Below are positions 1-8,967 of a stretch of 64,000 nucleotides of DNA, piece after piece; position 1 is the first letter of the stretch; each line of letters opens with the position of its first letter. Source of the stretch: Oceanicola sp. 502str15. Lineage in GTDB: Bacteria > Pseudomonadota > Alphaproteobacteria > Rhodobacterales > Rhodobacteraceae. Under the pieces are notes generated by a model that saw only the letters and a list, made by a program, of their open reading frames with translations, was not told the origin of the DNA and made no database searches. The position numbers and the translations under genes are program-made. The DNA lies in contig NZ_WYDQ01000001.1 of NCBI RefSeq assembly GCF_024105635.1, positions 372,001 to 436,000 on the forward strand, read 5' to 3'.

Positions 1-1282
1 CCGGCTGCACCCGCCAGGGCAGGGTGAGCGCGGTCTTGACGGTGCGGCCCTCGGGGGCACCCTCGATCTCACCGTGGCCGCGCGCCAGCAGGCGGTTGCC
101 GGTGGGCAGCACCACCTCCACCTCGGCCCGGCCGGGCTTGGTGGGGAACTGCCGCGCCAGCCGCTCGAGATGCGCCTGCACCAGCGTATCTATCGCCCGC
201 TCCAGAAAGTGCAGCCCGTTATGCGGCCCGCCGGAGAGCGAATAGGAGAAGTTGATGACCACCGGGATCGGGAAGCCCTCGGCCAGCGACATCAGCCAGG
301 CCCGGTCAAGGATATGGGCCGCGCCGGCCAGAACGAAGGGCGACATGAAGGCCCCCGATGTGGCCATGGTGACGGCGGCGGGAAGCTGCACGGTGAGCAG
401 GCGCAGATGGTCCGGCCCGTGGCCGCCCGCGAGCGAGGCGACATGGGTGCCGTGGCTGAGACGCTGGGCGACGGTATGCACCCCGGCGCGGGTGAAGTCG
501 CCAAGGCCGAGGGCCACCAGCCGGTCGGCTTCGGGCTTGGGGGTTTGGGCGAGCTGGGCGTCGATCTCGGCCTTCGTCACCTCGCGCCCGAAGGGGACGG
601 TGGTGGTGCCGGAGGGGGCGGCGGCGTCCTGCACCCATGCGAAATCGACGCGGGTGGCGCCCGCGCTGTCGCGCAGGGCATCGTGGAGCGGGTTTATGCC
701 ATCGTCGATCACGCCGACGATGGTGGCGGTGGCCTCGGGCAGCCCTTGGGCCGTGTATTCCATGGTGCGGGCCGCGCCGGTGGGCAGCGAGACGCGGCGC
801 AGCGGGGCGCGGAAGCGGAGCGTGTCGCGCGAGCCGCTCTGTGCCTCGTCCTCGGCCTCTTCGGCGGCGGCGGCCTCGTTTTCGGCGGTCTCGTCGGGCG
901 GGGGCGCGGCGGCGAGGCGCTTTTCGCCGCCCTCTGCCGGGGCCAGCGCGCTGAAGCTGTTGGCCGCCGGATCGAAGGGCGCGATGGACTGGAAGGTGGC
1001 CTGCGCGCTCTCCACCCCGCCGTCAATGTTGACCGAGCGGGTGAGCAGCACCACGTCGGTTTCGCCCTCCAGCCGGAAGGGCTCGGGGAGGTCTTCGATG
1101 TCGCCGGCCTGCATGGTGTCGACGGTGAACATGTAACGGAAGTCGTGCGGATCGTCGCTGTCTTCGGTGGCCGTCAGGTCGAAGTCGAGGGCGTAGCGCA
1201 GGGACCATGCCGAGTAGGGGTCGAACATGGCGGTAACGCCTTCGGGGTCGTCCTCGGGGGTGAATGTGAGCGCGTCGGTCAT
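1..1282 (-). CDS. Subtilisin-like (S8) serine protease, C-terminus beyond the window
   Basis: This is an open minus-strand frame of 427 codons that runs off the left edge, so the product is partial. The catalytic Asp sits in VIGVIDDG-like sequence (read as IVGVIDDGINPLHDAL) and the catalytic His in SHGTHVASLAGG, the two hallmark motifs of S8 peptidases. A VVINFSYSLSGG segment follows, corresponding to the region before the oxyanion hole. The nucleophile Ser (GTS) motif is not visible and should lie outside the window. Residues 1-170 form a non-catalytic N-terminal region with an Ala/Glu-rich stretch. No signal peptide is evident. The ATG at 1282 is preceded by GAAAGG. It lies 42 bp after the haloperoxidase-fold gene and probably shares its transcript. 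Substrate is unknown; a secreted T6SS cargo role is only a guess. Confidence 0.8.
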   Translation of the reverse strand, partial: MTDALTFTPEDDPEGVTAMFDPYSAWSLRYALDFDLTATEDSDDPHDFRYMFTVDTMQAGDIEDLPEPFRLEGETDVVLLTRSVNIDGGVESAQATFQSIAPFDPAANSFSALAPAEGGEKRLAAAPPPDETAENEAAAAEEAEDEAQSGSRDTLRFRAPLRRVSLPTGAARTMEYTAQGLPEATATIVGVIDDGINPLHDALRDSAGATRVDFAWVQDAAAPSGTTTVPFGREVTKAEIDAQLAQTPKPEADRLVALGLGDFTRAGVHTVAQRLSHGTHVASLAGGHGPDHLRLLTVQLPAAVTMATSGAFMSPFVLAGAAHILDRAWLMSLAEGFPIPVVINFSYSLSGGPHNGLHFLERAIDTLVQAHLERLARQFPTKPGRAEVEVVLPTGNRLLARGHGEIEGAPEGRTVKTALTLPWRVQP

Positions 1283-1324
1283 GGGCGTGGCCTTTCGGGG
1301 AGGGGAGGGGGTGGGCGGCGCGAG

Positions 1325-2491
1325 TTACGCGTCGGCCCATTCCTCCCGTGCCTTGGCCCAGAGCCAGCCGAAGAGGGGCGCGTCGGTGACGCCGCCCACG
1401 GCATCGCCGCGGGTGATGAGGCTGCCGAAGTCGGCGGGCGCATCGGCGGCGAGGTCGTAGACCTTGGAGAGGTGGAAATCCTCCACCCCGATGCCCGGCC
1501 CGTTGAAGGCGGTTTCCTTGGCTTCGGCCCCGGCGGCCCCGGCGCGCTGGGCGAGGTAATCGGCCAGGGCCAGCCCCAGCGCCGCGCCGGCGAAGCTGTC
1601 GGCCGGGAAGTGCACGCCCGCGACGGTGCGGTTGACGGCGATGCGGGCGGCCTGGGCCAGCAGCAGTTCGGACTGGCGGGGGAGCTGGGCCTTGCCGGCC
1701 ATCAGGTGCACGAGGGTGCGGGCGACGACATGGGCCTCGGTGGCATGGCCGGAGGGCAGCGCCCCGTGGCCGGGTGTGGGGATCAGCGGCATGAGCTGGG
1801 CGGTGAAGCGATCGGGCCGGATGCAGGCGAGGCGGTGCTTGCATTGCAGCACCACGTTGGAGGCGATGGCCTGCACCAGCGCGATCAGCTCGAGGGTGTA
1901 TTTGTGCAGGCCGCCGCGCAGGCCGAGGATGGGCTGGAAGAACTCGGTGGGGTAGCCGACCTGGTTGAGGATCTCGCCGGCGCGGTCGGGGCGCAGGTCG
2001 GCGTAGTTGTGGACGATGGCGGTTTGGGCGAGGAAATCATCCGGGGTCGGGCGGGTGAGCTTGACCAGCGGGTGATAGGTGGCCGAGGGCGCGGTGGTGG
2101 CGGTGCCGCCGGCGGTTTCGAGGGTGTAGACCGAAACGCTCTCGTCGGAGCCGGCCACGGCGAGGCTGCCGACGAGCTCGCCCGAGATCATGGTGACGCG
2201 TTCGACGGCGCCCCAGAGGTGCAGGTTGGCGACCTCGTTGGCGGGCAGTTGCGCGGGGGCGGCGGCGATGGGCTGGTAGGGGCCGGAGATGCCGTCACGG
2301 GAGGTGAGGATGGCCAGCGAGAGCGAGCCGGAATAGCCGCCGCCGACACCCGACACGCCCGACACTCCGGAAACTCCGCTGACACCGGACACCCCGCTGA
2401 CGCCCGAGACCCCGCTTACCCCCGACACGCCGGAGACGCCCGAAACGCCGCTGACGCCGGAAACCCCGGATACTCCTGATGCAATCGACAT
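1325..2491 (-). CDS. Vanadium haloperoxidase / PAP2-fold protein with Gly-Val-Ser repeat N-terminus
   Basis: The 388-residue product carries the three-part phosphatase/haloperoxidase active site: K-x6-RP (KHRLACIRP), PSGH (LPSGHATE) and R-x5-H-x3-D (NRTVAGVHFPAD). These residues bind phosphate or vanadate in the PAP2/vanadium chloroperoxidase superfamily, so it is either an acid phosphatase or a haloperoxidase; the motifs do not decide which. No transmembrane helices are apparent, unlike membrane PAP2 enzymes. Residues 6-47 are fourteen perfect GVS triplets followed by GVG and a Gly-rich linker, an unusual tail. The ATG at 2491 has AAGGGGATAAGGG upstream. It is downstream of a SARP-type regulator and upstream of a protease gene. 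Confidence 0.82.
   Translation of the reverse strand: MSIASGVSGVSGVSGVSGVSGVSGVSGVSGVSGVSGVSGVSGVSGVSGVGGGYSGSLSLAILTSRDGISGPYQPIAAAPAQLPANEVANLHLWGAVERVTMISGELVGSLAVAGSDESVSVYTLETAGGTATTAPSATYHPLVKLTRPTPDDFLAQTAIVHNYADLRPDRAGEILNQVGYPTEFFQPILGLRGGLHKYTLELIALVQAIASNVVLQCKHRLACIRPDRFTAQLMPLIPTPGHGALPSGHATEAHVVARTLVHLMAGKAQLPRQSELLLAQAARIAVNRTVAGVHFPADSFAGAALGLALADYLAQRAGAAGAEAKETAFNGPGIGVEDFHLSKVYDLAADAPADFGSLITRGDAVGGVTDAPLFGWLWAKAREEWADA
2351..2476 (-). repeat. Fourteen tandem 9-bp units encoding Gly-Val-Ser
   Basis: The units lie in frame at residues 6-47 of the haloperoxidase-fold gene. Serine is encoded by a mixture of TCN and AGC codons and glycine by all four GGN codons. The DNA copies have therefore drifted while the peptide has stayed exact, which points to selection on the protein. 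Confidence 0.95.
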
Positions 2492-2551
2492 GTCCCTTAT
2501 CCCCTTGTTGGTGAATGCTGTTTGTTTCTGTTTGTTTCTGTGTCGGTTCGC

Positions 2552-4252
2552 TCAGCTCGGGATGCCGGCCTCGCGCAATGCCCGCGCCCAGTCGCGCCCG
2601 GAGCCGAATTCGGCGGCGGGGTGGTCGCGCAGGTAGCCGCGGATGTTGAAGCCGGGATCGGCGCGCAGGAGGGTTTCGGCGCTGGCGCGGGCCTCTTCCA
2701 TGCGGTCGAGATGATAGAGCGCCACGATCCGCGCCCGCAGGGTGGAGACATGGCGGCGGTTGGCCTTCATCGAGCGTTCGGCCAGCTCCAGCGCGCCCTC
2801 GTAATCATGCGCGGCGAGCCGGGCGGCGGCGGAGAGCGAGTCGAAGTAGTAGGCCTGCGGATCGAGCGGCGAGAGGGCGCGGGCGCGGTTGGTGAAGGTG
2901 ACGGCGCGGTCGCCGTCGTCGGTGAAGGCGTGCAGCACCCCCTTGAGCAGCCAGGCCAGCGCGTTGTTGGGATCAAGTTCGATGGCCTCGTCGTAGCGGC
3001 GCATGGCCACGTCGTGGCGCTTGAGCAGGTTGTTGTTGACCAGCCCGTCCATGGTGAGGGCAAAGGAGTTGTCGGCCTGCAGGTCGAGGGCGCGGGCGGT
3101 GAAATCGCGGGCGGTGGCGGTGTCTTCATCGAGCCGCGAGGACCAGCCCTGCACCACCGAGAGCACGTGCCACTTGCCCATCCAGCCGTGCAGCACGGCG
3201 CTTTCGGGCACTCGCTCGATGACCTCTTCGAGATAGGTCTTGGACTTGGCGAAGCTCTGCACCGAGAGCCGGTGCATCAGGGTGATGGAGCCCATCAGCA
3301 GGGCGTGGCTGTCGACATCGGGCAGGGGCGAGGAGGCGGCGAGGTCGAGCGAGGTATCCATCACCGCGCGGCCGATCTCGCCGGCGAGCCCGGCCACCAG
3401 CCCCTCGCCGCCGCGCAGGAAGTCGGAGAGCGAGCTTTGCATCTCGCGGGTCCAGCTGATGCGGCCGGTCTTGGTGTCGATGAAATCGGCGTTGACCATG
3501 AGCTTGTCGCCCTGGGTGCGGTAGTTGCCGGCGACCACGTAGTCGGCGTCGAGCTTTTCCTGGATCTCGACCAGAGCGACGGAGCGGGCATCGAGGGTGC
3601 GGCAGGAGAGGTGGGAGATGACGTCGAGCATGTGGCTGCGCGAGAGCGAGCGGGAGATCTCCTCGGAGATCATGTCGCCCAGTTGCACCGGCCCCTGGTA
3701 GCCGCGGGCGGTGGCGAAGGGCAGGATGGCGATGGAGGGATGCAGGTGCATCCCGCGGTTCATGATTTCCTGCGCCACGCGCCCCGGGCGGGTGCGGGCG
3801 ACGGCGGAGAGGATGGTGCGGTTGCTCTTGCGCTGGGACTGGATCCATTCGGCAAAGCCGTCTTCGGCGATTTCGGTGCCTTCGAGAAAGTCGCCATCCT
3901 CAAGGGTGCCAGTGATGCGGATGCGTTCGAGGTGGAGGCGGACCTCGGAGTTGTTGACCTCGAAGAGCTCGGTGAAGTCTTCGCCGAAGAGGCCGCGCAG
4001 ATCGGTCAGGGCGCGGCGCAGCGAGGCGCGGCCGTGCTCGTGGCCAGAGCGGCCCCAGAGCATGTCCTGCAACCAGGCGCGGGTGCGGGTGCCCTCGGGG
4101 GCGGTGGCGAGCATGGCCAGCATGGCGCGGATCTTGGTGGAGCGGACGCGAATTTCGTCGCCGTCCTCCCAGGACAGCGCGAAGACCCCGAAGAGGCGGA
4201 TGCACACGACCCGCACCTCGACTGTCTCTGACTGCGCTTCGACCTGAGTCAT
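2552..4252 (-). CDS. SARP/OmpR-type winged-helix regulator with TolB-like and TPR regions
   Basis: This is a 566-residue soluble protein. Residues about 15-110 read as a BTAD/OmpR-like DNA-binding winged helix (IRLFGVFALSW... then STKIRAMLAMLA and RASLRRALTDLR). Residues about 170-300 match the TolB-like segment found in CadC- and adenylate-cyclase-associated regulators (SIAILPFATARG, then LGDMISEEISRSL). The C-terminal 230 residues are helical TPR-like repeats (for example AMRRYDEAIELDPNNALAWLLKG). No receiver domain or membrane helix is seen. The ATG at 4252 has GGGGGAG seven bases upstream. It is first in a minus-strand unit with the haloperoxidase-fold and protease genes and divergent from the glycerate kinase. 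It may control this unit or the nearby T6SS genes; no operator could be identified. Confidence 0.75.
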   Translation of the reverse strand: MTQVEAQSETVEVRVVCIRLFGVFALSWEDGDEIRVRSTKIRAMLAMLATAPEGTRTRAWLQDMLWGRSGHEHGRASLRRALTDLRGLFGEDFTELFEVNNSEVRLHLERIRITGTLEDGDFLEGTEIAEDGFAEWIQSQRKSNRTILSAVARTRPGRVAQEIMNRGMHLHPSIAILPFATARGYQGPVQLGDMISEEISRSLSRSHMLDVISHLSCRTLDARSVALVEIQEKLDADYVVAGNYRTQGDKLMVNADFIDTKTGRISWTREMQSSLSDFLRGGEGLVAGLAGEIGRAVMDTSLDLAASSPLPDVDSHALLMGSITLMHRLSVQSFAKSKTYLEEVIERVPESAVLHGWMGKWHVLSVVQGWSSRLDEDTATARDFTARALDLQADNSFALTMDGLVNNNLLKRHDVAMRRYDEAIELDPNNALAWLLKGVLHAFTDDGDRAVTFTNRARALSPLDPQAYYFDSLSAAARLAAHDYEGALELAERSMKANRRHVSTLRARIVALYHLDRMEEARASAETLLRADPGFNIRGYLRDHPAAEFGSGRDWARALREAGIPS

Positions 4253-4408
4253 TCGGACTCCCCCTTGGCAATGACGTAAGGTTAACCGAGTTCGGCCAGC
4301 TGAGAAGGGGGCTTCACGCTTTATTCACGCTAGCAGAAATCGGGCCGCGGGACGAGGGCCGGGCAATGGGCTCTGGCGCTTGCCGCGGGCTTGGGAGAGG
4401 GTGGGCGC

Positions 4409-5659
4409 ATGGCAGAGGAAAGCGAAACGGAACATGCCGCGCGGGCGGCGATGCGGGCCGAGGCGGAGCTGATCTTTCGCGCCGGTGTGGCGGCGGCCGA
4501 TCCGGGCGCGGCGGTGGCACGGGCGCTGGAGGCGGAGGGCTGGCAGGGCCGCTTCGTGATTGCGGTGGGCAAGGCGGCCCCGGCGATGATGCGCGCCGCG
4601 TTGGAGCGGGTGGGGCCGGTGGAAGCGGCGCTGGTCGTGACCAACCCGGAGAACGCGCAGGAGGTGGCGGGCGCGGAGGTGATGGTGGCCGCCCACCCGG
4701 TGCCCGATGCGGGCGGGCTCGCGGCAGGCGAGGCGGTGCTGGAGATGCTGGGCCGGGCGGGCGCGGGCGAGAGGGTGCTGGCGCTGATCTCGGGCGGCGG
4801 CTCGGCGCTGCTGCCCGCACCGGTGGCGGGCGTCAGCCTTGAGGACAAGGCGGCGGTGAATGCCGCGCTGCTGGCCTCGGGAGCGGATATTCACAAGATG
4901 AACCTGGTGCGCCAGCAGCTCTCGCGGCTGAAGGGCGGCGGCTTTCTGCGGGCGGCGGCCCCGGCCAGCGTGCGGGCGCTGATCCTGTCGGACGTGGTGG
5001 GCGACGACCTGTCGACCATCGCCTCCGGCCCGACCGCCCCGCCGATCGGCAGCCGCGAGGCGGCGGCGCAGATGTGCCGGAGCCTCGGGATTTGGGAGGG
5101 CTTGCCGGAGTCGGTGCGCGGGCATCTGGGCGCGCGCGCCGAGGCGCTGCCGCCTTTGCCCGAGGCCCGCAACGAGGTGATCGGCTCCAACGCGGTGAGC
5201 GTGGCGGCGATGGCGCGGGCCGCGCCGGGGGCGCGGGTGATGGCCGAGCCGCTGGAGGGCGATGTGGAGGAGGCCGCGCAGGTGGTGCTGGCGGCGGGCG
5301 AGGCTGGGCCGGGCATCACGCTGTTTGGCGGCGAGACCACGGTGCGGCTGGGGCCGGACCCCGGAGCGGGCGGGCGCAACCAGCAGCTGGCGCTGAAGCT
5401 CGCGGAGCTGGCCGACTGGCCGGGTCAGTGGGTGTTCTTGAGCGGCGGCACCGATGGCCGCGACGGGCCGACGGATGCGGCCGGGGGCATGGTGGACCAT
5501 GGCACCCGCGCAAGGCTGGCGGCGGCGGAAAAGGTGCCGGCGGATTACCTCGCGCGCAACGATGCCTATCACGGGCTGAAGCTGACGGGCGATCTGCTCA
5601 TCACCGGGGGGACCGGCACCAATGTGGCCGATCTTCAGGTGCTCATTCGCCGTGGGTGA
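4409..5659 (+). CDS. Glycerate 2-kinase (GckA/TtuD, MOFRL family)
   Basis: The 416-residue product phosphorylates D-glycerate to 2-phosphoglycerate with ATP in the family it matches. It has the N-terminal DUF4147/glycerate-kinase signature (FVIAVGKAAPAMM, LISGGGSALLPAP, IHKMNLVRQQLSRLKGGG, ALILSDVVGDDLSTIASGPT) and the C-terminal MOFRL signature (GGETTVRLG, GGRNQQLAL, SGGTDGRDGPTDAAGG). The ATG at 4409 is chosen over the in-frame TTG at 4391 because GGAGAGG (4394-4400) is correctly spaced only for the ATG. It is a stand-alone gene, divergent from the SARP-type regulator. A link to glyoxylate/tartrate metabolism is known for the family but is not shown by the neighbours. Confidence 0.9.
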   Translation: MAEESETEHAARAAMRAEAELIFRAGVAAADPGAAVARALEAEGWQGRFVIAVGKAAPAMMRAALERVGPVEAALVVTNPENAQEVAGAEVMVAAHPVPDAGGLAAGEAVLEMLGRAGAGERVLALISGGGSALLPAPVAGVSLEDKAAVNAALLASGADIHKMNLVRQQLSRLKGGGFLRAAAPASVRALILSDVVGDDLSTIASGPTAPPIGSREAAAQMCRSLGIWEGLPESVRGHLGARAEALPPLPEARNEVIGSNAVSVAAMARAAPGARVMAEPLEGDVEEAAQVVLAAGEAGPGITLFGGETTVRLGPDPGAGGRNQQLALKLAELADWPGQWVFLSGGTDGRDGPTDAAGGMVDHGTRARLAAAEKVPADYLARNDAYHGLKLTGDLLITGGTGTNVADLQVLIRRG

Positions 5660-5660
5660 G

Positions 5661-5694
5661 GCGGGGGCATCGCGCGTGGAGCGCGCATGCCCGC
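5661..5694 (+). terminator. GC-rich hairpin after the glycerate kinase
   Basis: GCGGGGGCAT pairs imperfectly with ATGCCCGC around a second CGCGC stem, two bases after the glycerate-kinase stop. There is no T-run, so an intrinsic terminator is only possible. It lies between convergent genes. Confidence 0.35.
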
Positions 5695-5719
5695 ACAGGT
5701 CGGCGGCAGGGCGGGGGGC

Positions 5720-5887
5720 TTAGTCGCCCTCGTGCCCTTCGGAGCCGGTGTCGATCAGCCAGCCGCCGGGACCGGCGATGCTGTCGGGCAGGACATGCGA
5801 CAGGGTGTAGAGAATCTCGCGCAGAAGCACGCAGACGAGGAAGGCGGAGATCACCTGTCCGATGGTGATCGAGGTCAGAATATCCAT
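5720..5887 (-). CDS. 55-residue single-pass membrane protein, function unknown
   Basis: The ATG at 5887 has GGGGAG eight bases upstream, so the longer reading from 6016 is not favoured. The peptide begins MDILTSITIGQVISAFLVCV, one hydrophobic helix at residues 5-29, followed by a soluble tail ending in an acidic GSEGHEGD. It lies about 250 bp beyond the clpV stop on the same strand, so read-through from the T6SS arm is possible but a hairpin lies between them. I do not recognise the family. Confidence 0.6.
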   Translation of the reverse strand: MDILTSITIGQVISAFLVCVLLREILYTLSHVLPDSIAGPGGWLIDTGSEGHEGD

Positions 5888-6055
5888 TACGGGCTCCCCT
5901 GATTGCCGTAGGGAGACGCTGGGCGGGAAATGAGGCGAAAAGGCGACATGCACGCGACCTGCGGAGGGCATTTTCGCGCTATGGGTGCATAACCGTGGCT
6001 TGTGACGTGGCGTCACTTGCGGGGCGTGGGATTTGCGGTGGGAGCGTGGCGGGGT

Positions 6056-6093
6056 TCACCCACCCGGCGGGACGGGTCCGGCGGGGTGGGTGA
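6056..6093 (-). terminator. Hairpin downstream of clpV
   Basis: TCACCCACC (6056-6064) pairs perfectly with GGTGGGTGA (6085-6093), with more GC pairing inside. It lies about 45 bp past the clpV stop. No T-run follows on the minus strand, so it could be a transcript end or only a stabilising hairpin. Confidence 0.4.
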
Positions 6094-6135
6094 GGGGGCC
6101 CCGGCCTGCGGAGGGCAGGCAGGGGCCGGGTTGGA

Positions 6136-8934
6136 TCAGGCGAGCTGGTAGTCGAAGGCCTCGTCTTTCACGTCGACCTTGATCTCCTTCAGCTCGTCGC
6201 CGCCCACGGCCTTTTCGAGAATGGCGCGGGAGAGGTCGGGCAGGATGGTCTGGGTGATGATGTTGTCGATCATCCGGCCACCAGAGTCCGGGTCGTTGCA
6301 CTGGCTCACGATGTGCTCGATGACGGCATCGGAGTAGGTCATCGTGGCGTTGTGGTTGCCCTTCACCCGCTTCACGATCGAGCCGATCTTCAGCTTGGTG
6401 ATCATCGCCAGCACATCCTTGGAGAGCGGATAGTAGGGGATGGTCACGATCCGGCCCAGGAGCGCGGGGGGGAAGACCTCGAGCAGCGAGGGCTTGAGGG
6501 CCTCGGCCAGCGCCTCGGCATCGGGGCGGGCCTCTCCTTGCGCGCACATGTCCATGATGACATCGGTGCCGGCGTTGGAGGTGAGCAGGATCAGACAGTT
6601 CTTGAAGTCGATCGAGCGGCCCGAGCCGTCTTCCATGTGGCCCTTGTCGAAGACCTGGAAGAAGAGTTCGTGGACGTCGGGGTGGGCCTTTTCGACCTCA
6701 TCGAGAAGCACCACGGAGTAGGGCTTGCGGCGCACGGCCTCGGTGAGCCGCCCGCCTTCGCCGTAGCCGACGTAGCCCGGAGGCGCGCCCTTGAGCAGGG
6801 CGACGGTGTGGGCCTCCTGATACTCGGACATGGCGATGGTGATGACGTTCTGTTCGCCGCCATAGATCGCCTCGGCCAGCGCCAGCGCCGTCTCGGTCTT
6901 GCCCACGCCGGAGGGGCCGGCGAGCATGAAGACACCGATGGGTTTGCCCGGGTTGTCGAGCTTGGCGGTGGAGGTTTCGATCCGCTTGGCGATCATCTCC
7001 AGCCCGTGATCCTGGCCGCAGACGCGCTCCTTGAGGCGGTCGGCGAGGGTGAGGATGGCTTGCAGCTCGTCGGCGACCATGCGGCCCACGGGGATGCCCG
7101 TCCAGTCGCCCACCACCGAAGCCACGGCCTGATAGTCGACGTGGGAGTAGATCATCCGGTCGTCGGCATCGCGGGCGTCGAGCTCGGCCACCTTGGCGGC
7201 CAGCGCCTCGCGCAGCTTGGCGGCGTCGTCGCCGGTGGCGGGGGCGGCGTGCTCTTCGGGCACTTCGACGGGGGCGGGCGCCTCGGCGGCCTCGCCTCCG
7301 GCTTCGGCGGCCTCATCGGCGGCGTCCTGCGCCTGATGCGCCTCTTCGGGGGTGGGGGGCACCTCGCCGGGCTTGTCGACGGCGAGCTTGCCATCGCCCA
7401 CGCCGGTGAGCTGGGCGCGCAGTTCGAGCACCTCCTGCACGATGGCCTTCTCGTCCTCGTACATCTTTTCGGCGGCGGCGAGATCGGCCTTGGCCTTCTC
7501 GATCTCCTCCTGCACCTCGGCGATGCGCTCGTCGGCGGTTTCGCCCAGTTCGGACTGGCGCTCCTTGCCCAGAAGCTCGGCCTCGAACTTGGAGATCGTC
7601 GCCTTCAGGTCGGCCACCTTGGCGGGGGTGGTGCTTTGCGAGATCGCCACGCGGGCGGAGGCGGTGTCGAGCAGGCTCACGGCCTTGTCGGGCAGTTGCC
7701 GGGCCGGGATGTAGCGCGAGGAGAGCTGGACGGCGGCGACGATGGCCTCGTCGGAGATGCGCACTTTGTGGTGGTTCTCCATCGGGGTCATGATGCCGCG
7801 CAGCATGTAGCAGGCGCGCTCGATATCGGGCTCATCGACGGTGATCGGCTGGAAGCGGCGGGTGAGGGCCGGGTCTTTCTCGAAATACTTCTGGTATTCC
7901 ATCCAGGTGGTCGCGCCGATGGTGCGGAGCGTGCCGCGCGCGAGCGCGGGCTTCATCAGGTTGGCGGCATCGCCGGTGCCTGCGGCCCCGCCTGCACCGA
8001 TGAGGGTGTGGGTTTCGTCGATGAAGAGGATGATCGGGGTGGCCGAGCCTTGCACCTCGTCGATGAGCTGGCGCAGGCGCTGCTCGAACTCGCCCTTCAT
8101 CGAGGCGCCGGCCTGCATCAGGCCCATGTCGAGGGACATCAGGCGGTTGCCCTGAAGCTGGGGCGGCACGTCGCCGCTCGCAAGGCGCTGGGCAAAGCCC
8201 TCGACCACGGCGGTTTTGCCCACCCCGGCCTCGCCGGTGAGGATCGGGTTGTTCTGGCGACGGCGCATCAGCACGTCGATGATGTTGCGGATCTCGTCAT
8301 CGCGCCCGACGATCGGGTCCATCTTGCCCGAGGAGGCCTGCGCGGTGAGGTCGACGCAGTAGCGATCGAGCGCGCCGGTGCCCTTGGAGGCGGTGTCGCC
8401 GCCCTCGCCGCCGCCGCCGGAGGAGAGGCCGGAGCCGTCCATCGGGCGCTGGTCTTCCTCTTCGGAGAGCGCCCAGACGCCGCGGGCGTCGTTGACCATG
8501 GTTTCGACGTTCAGCCCGCCGAGGGTGGGGGAGCACTCCTTGAGGGCGCGGAGCAGCTCCTTGCTCTTGAGGGTGGCGACCAGCAGGTGGCCGGTGCGGA
8601 TCTGGGGTTCTGCGAAGAGCAGGGTGGCGTAGTGCCAGCCGCGATCGAGCAGGTCGATGACGCCCTCGGCGAAGCCGGGCATCTCGGTGACGTTCTTGCG
8701 GTAGTCGTCGATCTTTTTCTGCAGCTCGCCCAGCACCTTGGAGCGGTCGATGCCGTAGTTGTCGAGCGCGACCGAAATGTCGCTCTTCTGGTTGGCGACC
8801 ATGTGGAAGAACCAATGGCTCACCTCGACATTGCGGTTGCCCTCGCTGCGGGCGTGGCGGTGGGCTTTCATGAAAGCGTCGTAGCCGGAGCGATTGAGCT
8901 TTCCGGCGACTGTTTCGAGGCTCACGTCTGACAT
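6136..8934 (-). CDS. clpV: T6SS sheath-recycling AAA+ ATPase ClpV (TssH)
   Basis: The 932-residue product has an N-terminal Clp-N region (1-150), a Gly-rich linker (about 170-185), a first AAA+ domain with Walker A GEAGVGKT (234-241) and Walker B ILFIDETH (about 302-309), a coiled middle domain, and a second AAA+ domain with GPSGVGKT (673-680) and [13 protein letters not shown]. The N-terminus ([20 protein letters not shown]) is the ClpV rather than the ClpB form; ClpV binds the contracted TssB/TssC sheath and disassembles it. An Ala/Pro/Glu-rich insertion of about 75 residues (511-585) breaks the middle-to-D2 junction and is unusual. It is the last gene of the minus T6SS arm, 33 bp after tssG. 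Confidence 0.96.
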   Translation of the reverse strand: MSDVSLETVAGKLNRSGYDAFMKAHRHARSEGNRNVEVSHWFFHMVANQKSDISVALDNYGIDRSKVLGELQKKIDDYRKNVTEMPGFAEGVIDLLDRGWHYATLLFAEPQIRTGHLLVATLKSKELLRALKECSPTLGGLNVETMVNDARGVWALSEEEDQRPMDGSGLSSGGGGEGGDTASKGTGALDRYCVDLTAQASSGKMDPIVGRDDEIRNIIDVLMRRRQNNPILTGEAGVGKTAVVEGFAQRLASGDVPPQLQGNRLMSLDMGLMQAGASMKGEFEQRLRQLIDEVQGSATPIILFIDETHTLIGAGGAAGTGDAANLMKPALARGTLRTIGATTWMEYQKYFEKDPALTRRFQPITVDEPDIERACYMLRGIMTPMENHHKVRISDEAIVAAVQLSSRYIPARQLPDKAVSLLDTASARVAISQSTTPAKVADLKATISKFEAELLGKERQSELGETADERIAEVQEEIEKAKADLAAAEKMYEDEKAIVQEVLELRAQLTGVGDGKLAVDKPGEVPPTPEEAHQAQDAADEAAEAGGEAAEAPAPVEVPEEHAAPATGDDAAKLREALAAKVAELDARDADDRMIYSHVDYQAVASVVGDWTGIPVGRMVADELQAILTLADRLKERVCGQDHGLEMIAKRIETSTAKLDNPGKPIGVFMLAGPSGVGKTETALALAEAIYGGEQNVITIAMSEYQEAHTVALLKGAPPGYVGYGEGGRLTEAVRRKPYSVVLLDEVEKAHPDVHELFFQVFDKGHMEDGSGRSIDFKNCLILLTSNAGTDVIMDMCAQGEARPDAEALAEALKPSLLEVFPPALLGRIVTIPYYPLSKDVLAMITKLKIGSIVKRVKGNHNATMTYSDAVIEHIVSQCNDPDSGGRMIDNIITQTILPDLSRAILEKAVGGDELKEIKVDVKDEAFDYQLA

Positions 8935-8967
8935 GTCTGTTCCGTCCCTATTGAAATGCTTGTCTTG

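Noticed and set aside
74..2479. Long plus-strand frame (801 aa)
   Set aside because: It is antisense to the protease and haloperoxidase-fold genes, Gly/Arg/His-rich without family motifs, and typical of high-GC shadow frames.
6313..8931. Plus-strand frame (872 aa) opposite clpV
   Set aside because: Antisense to an intact ClpV with both Walker motifs.
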